NCBI GenBank assembly: GCA_946482545.1
Contig: CAMLRX010000038.1
Coordinates: forward strand, 1 to 37,466
Length of the DNA: 37,466 bases
Direction: 5' to 3'
Origin: an uncultured Flavihumibacter sp.
GTDB lineage: Bacteria > Bacteroidota > Bacteroidia > Chitinophagales > Chitinophagaceae
A program made the translations under genes and the position numbers. The notes beneath the pieces were generated by a model. That model saw only the letters and a program-made list of their open reading frames with translations. It was not told the origin of the DNA and ran no database searches. Shown in pieces: positions 32,885 to 37,466 of this stretch; positions within the stretch are counted from its first letter, which is position 1, and every line of letters begins with the position of its first letter.

Positions 32885-35053
32885 ATGAGACGACGCCTCA
32901 TGCCATTTTTTTTGTCCGCTACATTGCTCACAACATTTTCCGCGCTGGCGCAATCTTCCAAAAAGAAGCAGCAGGCAAATGACAAAAAATACCAGGCTTA
33001 CCTTTTCACTTATTTTAAAGGCAATGCAAAAAGCGATGAGGCCATTTGCTTTGCGCTCAGCAAAGACGGGTACACCTATCATGCACTGAACAACAATATG
33101 CCCCTGATCCGGTCAGAAGAAATCAGCAAAACCGGTGGCGTACGCGATCCACATATTTTACGGGGCGCCGATGGCAAAACTTTTTACATGGTGGTAACCG
33201 ATATGGTGAGCGCCAAAGGCTGGAGTTCCAACCGGGGAATGGTGCTGATGAAATCGGACGACCTCATCAACTGGAGCTCCAAAGCCATAGACATTCAACA
33301 AACTTATCCGGGTCAGGAAGACCTGGAGCGGGTTTGGGCGCCACAAACCATTTATGATGCCCAGGCTAAAAAATACATGGTGTACTGGTCGATGAAGTAC
33401 AAAGGCGGAACAGATAAAATTTACTACGCCTATGCGAACAAAGAATTCACTGGCTTTGAAGAAGCGCCGAAAGAATTGTTCGTGAGCCCCGGTAACAAAT
33501 CCTGCATAGATGCCGACATCATTGAAAAAGATGGCGTGTTCCACCTCTTCTACAAAACTGAAGGTGATGGCAACGGTATTAAAAAGGCGGTATCCAAAAA
33601 GTTAACGGGCGGTTATGTACAACAGGACCGCTACCTGCAAAAAACCAAAGAAGCTGTAGAAGGATCGGGCATTTTCAAACTGAACGACGGCAGCGGCTAC
33701 ATCATGATGTACGACATGTACACCAGCGGCAAATACCAGTTCACGCATACCAGCGATCTCGAAAATTTCAGCGTGGTGGACCAGAACATCTCCATGAATT
33801 TTCACCCCAGGCATGGCACGGTGATGCCGATTACTGCAAAAGAAGCCGAGGTGCTCACGGCAAAATGGTACACACCAATGGCCGTGCTCAAATCGGTGAC
33901 CTCCCTTTCGATCAAGCCCATCAATACAGTAATAGATACCGTGGCAAAGACCGTTCAGTTCACCGCGATGCCTAAGGCCGACAAAAAAAATATCCCCCTT
34001 AAGTTCGCGGCGCTGCCCGGCACCTCCGTTCAGCCCACTACATTAAATTTCACCAATGGCAAAACGCCGCTCACCATTGCCACCGGCGGTAAAAAAACAA
34101 CCTACAAGGCTTCTTTGAAATTTTCCAACAACCCCGTACTTCCAGGATTTTACGCCGACCCCGAAGTGCTTTATTCAGAAAAAACAGGCCGGTACTATAT
34201 CTACCCCACCAGCGACGGCTTCGATGGATGGTCTGGCACCTACTTTAAAGTGTTTTCCTCCGCCGACCTGGTAAACTGGACCGACAGCGGTAAAATCATC
34301 CAGCTCGGAAGGGATGTGCAATGGGCCAACAGAAATGCATGGGCGCCCTGCATTGTAGAAAAAAAAATAAACGGCGTTTACAAATACTTTTACTACTTCA
34401 CCGCCGCGCAAAAAATTGGTGTGGCCGTAGCCGACAATCCAACCGGTCCGTTTAAGGACCTGGGCAAACCCCTCATCGCCGAGCGGCCGGAAGGCATCAA
34501 AGGAGGACAGGAAATAGACCCCGATGTTTTTACAGATCCGGTTTCGGGAAAAAGCTACCTGTACTGGGGCAATGGCTATATGGCCGGCGCAGAACTCAAC
34601 GACGATATGACCAGCATCAACAAAACAACCCTACGCATTATGACGCCTACCAATGATTTCAGGGAAGGCGCCTATGTGTTTTACAGGAAAGGCACTTATT
34701 ATTTTCTCTGGTCACAAAACGATACCCGCGATGCCGACTACCAGGTGCGCTATGGCACCTCCGATTCCCCGCTCGGGAAAATCAGTTTTGCTAAAGACAA
34801 CCTGATCCTGATCCAGGACAAAGCGCAGGGCATATTTGGAACAGGGCATAATTCGGTGTTGCAAATACCGGGTAAAGACGAATGGTATATCGTGTACCAC
34901 AGGTTTAATTACCCCAACGGCATTAATATGGGTGGCGCTGCGGGTTTTAACCGGGAAGTATGCATCGATAAAATGCTGTTCAATGAAGACGGAAGCATAA
35001 AAAAAGTTGTTCCTACGCATGAGGGCGTAGGTCCGGTGAAGCCTTCGCGCTGA
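32885..35053 (+). CDS. Tandem double GH43 glycoside hydrolase
   Basis: This 722-aa protein has an exported N-terminus (MPFFLSATLLTTFSALAQ). Two five-bladed GH43 modules lie at about 35-330 and 415-720, joined by a beta-rich linker. The N-module has general base Asp88 (VRDPH), pKa modulator Asp211 (DADII) and acid Glu259 (VEGSGIF). The C-module has Asp425 (YADPEV), Asp547 (DPDVF) and Glu594 (FREGAY). Both triads are intact, so both modules are probably active. GH43 enzymes act on arabinan, arabinoxylan or arabinogalactan side chains as arabinofuranosidases, xylosidases or related. It follows the AraC gene by 44 bp. No lipobox is seen. Confidence 0.94.
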   Translation: MRRRLMPFFLSATLLTTFSALAQSSKKKQQANDKKYQAYLFTYFKGNAKSDEAICFALSKDGYTYHALNNNMPLIRSEEISKTGGVRDPHILRGADGKTFYMVVTDMVSAKGWSSNRGMVLMKSDDLINWSSKAIDIQQTYPGQEDLERVWAPQTIYDAQAKKYMVYWSMKYKGGTDKIYYAYANKEFTGFEEAPKELFVSPGNKSCIDADIIEKDGVFHLFYKTEGDGNGIKKAVSKKLTGGYVQQDRYLQKTKEAVEGSGIFKLNDGSGYIMMYDMYTSGKYQFTHTSDLENFSVVDQNISMNFHPRHGTVMPITAKEAEVLTAKWYTPMAVLKSVTSLSIKPINTVIDTVAKTVQFTAMPKADKKNIPLKFAALPGTSVQPTTLNFTNGKTPLTIATGGKKTTYKASLKFSNNPVLPGFYADPEVLYSEKTGRYYIYPTSDGFDGWSGTYFKVFSSADLVNWTDSGKIIQLGRDVQWANRNAWAPCIVEKKINGVYKYFYYFTAAQKIGVAVADNPTGPFKDLGKPLIAERPEGIKGGQEIDPDVFTDPVSGKSYLYWGNGYMAGAELNDDMTSINKTTLRIMTPTNDFREGAYVFYRKGTYYFLWSQNDTRDADYQVRYGTSDSPLGKISFAKDNLILIQDKAQGIFGTGHNSVLQIPGKDEWYIVYHRFNYPNGINMGGAAGFNREVCIDKMLFNEDGSIKKVVPTHEGVGPVKPSR

Positions 35054-35069
35054 AAATAAGCACCCACGT

Positions 35070-35131
35070 GCCCAGTAGTGCTCCGAACGGTGCAGTGAGT
35101 GACACAACGGAAGCTGAAGGAAGTTCATCAG
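35070..35131 (+). repeat. PUL-flanking direct repeat, copy 2
   Basis: This is the partner of the repeat at 21577-21638 in the same orientation, 48 of 62 positions identical without gaps. It begins 16 bp after the GH43 stop and ends just before the terminator hairpin. The two copies bracket a 13.4-kb interval that holds the whole PUL. Confidence 0.75.
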
Positions 35132-35134
35132 TTG

Positions 35135-35169
35135 ATCAATGGCCATCTATTTCCCGGATGGCCATTGAT
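35135..35169 (+). terminator. Hairpin terminator after GH43
   Basis: A perfect 12-bp stem (35135-35146 with 35158-35169) with an 11-nt loop lies about 80 nt after the GH43 stop. There is no U-tract, so termination is probable but may depend on the hairpin alone. Confidence 0.6.
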
Positions 35170-35266
35170 GTATGGCCACCTTCTGTATGCCCCCAACCAA
35201 CCGCTCCTCCATTTTCCAAGATAACTTTCCACCATTTTTTTTACCTTACCCCGCAAAACACAACAG

Positions 35267-36208
35267 ATGCCCTTACTGGAAGTTCGCAACCTCAAAAAAC
35301 ACTATGCCACACAGAAAGCCGTGGACGATATCAGCTTTTCGCTGGAACCCGGCTCTATCTTCGGACTCCTCGGCCCGAACGGCGCAGGAAAAACAACCTT
35401 ACTCCGGATGATTACCGGTATCTTTTACCAGGATTCAGGAGAAATTTTGTTGAACGGTCAGCCCTTCAATGCTGAAAAAGATGTACTGAACATCGGCTAC
35501 ATGCCGGAAGAACGCGGTCTGTACAAAAAAATGAAGATCGGCGAGCAGGCATTGTACCTCGCGCAGTTGAAAGGCCTCGACAAACAAACCGCACTGGAAA
35601 GAGCCAAACACTGGTTCACCCGCCTGGAAATGGAGAGCTGGTGGAACAAAAAAGTAGAAGACCTGTCTAAGGGAATGGGACAGAAACTCCAGTTCGTGAC
35701 CACCGTGATGCACGAACCCAAACTCATCATCCTCGATGAACCCTTCAGCGGACTCGATCCCGTGAACGCGAACCTCATCAAAGATGAAATTTACCAGCTT
35801 GCACAACGCGGCGCCACCATCATATTCAGTACGCACCGTATGGAGCAGGTGGAAGAAATATGCGACCATATTATTCTCGTGAACAAAGGACAGAAAATAC
35901 TGGATGGCACGGTAGACAACGTGAAGCAGTCGTTTAAAGAAAATATTTTCCGGATCGAATTCCAGGAAAAACTATTGCCCGAACTTCTCGCCATTCACCT
36001 GTTTGAGGCGATCAAAACAGAGGAAAAAGCGCTGGTACTGAAAAAGAAAGAAGAATTTTCCACCAACGATATCCTGCAATACTTTATCAACAAAGGCGCG
36101 GGCATACAATCTTTCGTGGAGATACTGCCGTCGCTGAACGATATCTTCATCCGGCTCGTGGAAGGCACCAACGCCACCGCACGCCAGTTTCAACCCGTTG
36201 TTTCCTAA
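35267..36208 (+). CDS. ABC transporter ATP-binding protein (NatA-like)
   Basis: This 313-aa protein has a full ABC ATPase domain: Walker A GPNGAGKTT, signature LSKGMGQKLQ (a variant of LSGGQ), Walker B LIILDEPFSGLD and the switch histidine STHR. A DrrA-type C-terminal extension of about 90 residues follows. It is 18 bp upstream of a membrane subunit typical of the NatB/ABC-2 family, so the pair forms an ABC exporter. Such pairs export Na+, lipids or drugs; the substrate is not evident. It is on the same strand as GH43 but separated by a terminator. Confidence 0.95.
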   Translation: MPLLEVRNLKKHYATQKAVDDISFSLEPGSIFGLLGPNGAGKTTLLRMITGIFYQDSGEILLNGQPFNAEKDVLNIGYMPEERGLYKKMKIGEQALYLAQLKGLDKQTALERAKHWFTRLEMESWWNKKVEDLSKGMGQKLQFVTTVMHEPKLIILDEPFSGLDPVNANLIKDEIYQLAQRGATIIFSTHRMEQVEEICDHIILVNKGQKILDGTVDNVKQSFKENIFRIEFQEKLLPELLAIHLFEAIKTEEKALVLKKKEEFSTNDILQYFINKGAGIQSFVEILPSLNDIFIRLVEGTNATARQFQPVVS

Positions 36209-36226
36209 TCCCCAATCCAAAGTTTC

Positions 36227-37466
36227 ATGAACAAGACACTCATCATTATAAAACGTGAATTCTTTTCCCGCACGCGGAAAAAAACTTTTCTCCTCACCAC
36301 GATTCTGCTGCCGTTGCTGCTCTTCGGCTTCTACGCCGCCATGATTTATTTCAGTGTGAAAGGAGAGAGCAGCAAGAAAATCGCAATCCTTGATGAATCG
36401 AATCTTTTTGAAGGCAAGATCGAAGGTTCCTCGAATGTTAATTTTGTATTCGTTTCCGGAAAAAATCCTGAAGCATATAAAAAGGATTTTTCCAAAGAGG
36501 GGTATGACGCTTACCTGCACATTCCCGCCAACCTGGACCTCAAAAACCCGTCTAATATTGCAGTGTATGGTAAGGAACAGGTTGGCATCGGCACGCAGGA
36601 GCGCATGGAAAGTCGCATCAACAAGGCGATTGAAAGAAAACAGATGCAGGCGTTCCTGGGCGCTGGCATCTCAGTAGATGAACTCAACAAAATAAAATCG
36701 GATGTAGATATCCGTTCCGTGAGCCTTAAAGATGGCGAAGAAAAAGAAGGCAACGCCAAAGCCGCTTCCATCGCCGCATTCGTTATGGGCTTTCTGGTAT
36801 ACTTTGTACTGATGATCTACGGGAGCATGGTGATGCGCGGCGTAATGGAAGAAAAGACCAACCGTATTGCCGAAGTGATGGTGAGCAGTGTGAAGCCCTT
36901 CCAACTGATGATGGGCAAAATCATCGGCATCGGCGCAGTGGGACTGGTACAGTTCCTGATCTGGCTCGTGCTGCTGGGCGTACTACAACTGTTGCTGCCC
37001 GTTATATTCCCCGGCGCACTGGAGCAAATGGCCAGCAACGCTCCGGCAGGAATGGCCGCCGGAAAAGCGTCCGGCTTCTCCCTCACCAATATCGGCGGAC
37101 TGAATATCCTGGCCATGGCCGGTTATTTTATCTTTTATTTCCTTGGCGGGTATTTCCTGTACTCCTCCCTGTTCGCAGCCGTAGGCAGCTCGGTAAACGA
37201 GGACCCGCAGGACGCGCAGCAACTGATGCTGCCCGTTATGATGCCAATCATCTTCTCTCTGGTGATCCTAACCAAAGTGATCCAGGACCCACATGGTGGT
37301 CTGGCCGTATTCGGTAGTATGTTTCCCCTTACTTCTCCTATTGTGATGATGGGCAGGCTTCCATTCGACGTGCCTATGTGGCAGATCCTGCTTTCCCTCG
37401 CATTACTCGTAGGTGGCTTCCTCGGCACCACCTGGCTGGCCGGTAAAATATACAGGACAGGCATCC
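36227..37466 (+). CDS. ABC-2 type permease (NatB-like), 3' end outside the window
   Basis: The frame opens at ATG 36227 (MNKTLIIIKREFFSRTRKKT) and runs off the window with about 413 codons read. A first membrane helix (FLLTTILLPLLLFGFYAAMI) precedes a large extracytoplasmic domain. Further hydrophobic helices start near residue 185 (ASIAAFVMGFLVYFVLMIYG), and the typical ABC-2 motif VMEEKTNRIAEVMVSSVKPF follows, with GKIIGIGAVGLVQFLIW after it. It pairs with the ATPase 18 bp upstream. The stop codon and the last helices are outside the window. Confidence 0.93.
   Translation, partial: MNKTLIIIKREFFSRTRKKTFLLTTILLPLLLFGFYAAMIYFSVKGESSKKIAILDESNLFEGKIEGSSNVNFVFVSGKNPEAYKKDFSKEGYDAYLHIPANLDLKNPSNIAVYGKEQVGIGTQERMESRINKAIERKQMQAFLGAGISVDELNKIKSDVDIRSVSLKDGEEKEGNAKAASIAAFVMGFLVYFVLMIYGSMVMRGVMEEKTNRIAEVMVSSVKPFQLMMGKIIGIGAVGLVQFLIWLVLLGVLQLLLPVIFPGALEQMASNAPAGMAAGKASGFSLTNIGGLNILAMAGYFIFYFLGGYFLYSSLFAAVGSSVNEDPQDAQQLMLPVMMPIIFSLVILTKVIQDPHGGLAVFGSMFPLTSPIVMMGRLPFDVPMWQILLSLALLVGGFLGTTWLAGKIYRTGI

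Overview
The window reads as chromosomal DNA of a Bacteroidota bacterium, most likely a Chitinophagaceae-type soil or plant-polymer degrader. The evidence is three proteins with type IX secretion (T9SS) C-terminal sorting domains, a SusC/SusD polysaccharide-utilization locus (PUL), Bacteroidota-type promoters (TTTG, about 20 bp, TAnnTTTG) and SPII lipoproteins. No species is claimed. No phage, IS element, rRNA or CRISPR array was seen.

Layout. (a) 1-5.0 kb: the 3' end of an AraC-type regulator; an Fe-S photolyase/cryptochrome gene preceded by an overlapping small DUF2256 Cys4 gene; a divergent SDR gene lacking the catalytic tyrosine; a second AraC regulator; and a secreted alpha/beta hydrolase with a strong intrinsic terminator. 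(b) 5.2-11.0 kb: four secreted proteins on the minus strand, three with T9SS sorting domains; one carries an internal domain duplication and one carries two LamG-like domains. (c) 11.1-16.0 kb: a single-domain response regulator, tRNA-Ser(GCU) with a clear promoter and terminator, dnaA with its own terminator, a split and order-inverted 5'-nucleotidase pair, and a DUF3127 protein ending in an SSB-like acidic tip. (d) 16.0-21.3 kb: an FAD-dependent dehydrogenase, a DUF4198 protein, tRNA-Pro(UGG), a RhuM-Fic fusion and a barrel-less TonB plug-domain protein. (e) 21.6-35.1 kb: a PUL. The minus-strand operon is mutarotase, SusC, SusD, two surface-type lipoproteins and GH127. Divergent to it are an AraC regulator and a tandem GH43 enzyme. 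(f) 35.2 kb to the end: a NatAB-like ABC exporter, with the permease cut by the window edge.

How it works together. The PUL looks built to bind (SusD and the two lipoproteins), import (SusC) and cleave (GH43 x2, GH127) an L-arabinofuranose-containing plant glycan. The mutarotase would handle released sugar and the AraC protein is the likely sensor-regulator. The substrate is inferred from enzyme families, not shown.

Structures not explained by the genes. A REP-like hairpin repeat is present in three copies around dnaA/DUF3127 (about 12.1 and 16.0-16.3 kb). A 62-bp imperfect direct repeat lies just outside both ends of the PUL (21577 and 35070). An intrinsic-terminator-like hairpin sits inside the PUL operon just upstream of GH127, and a hairpin-rich leader lies between the mutarotase and susC.
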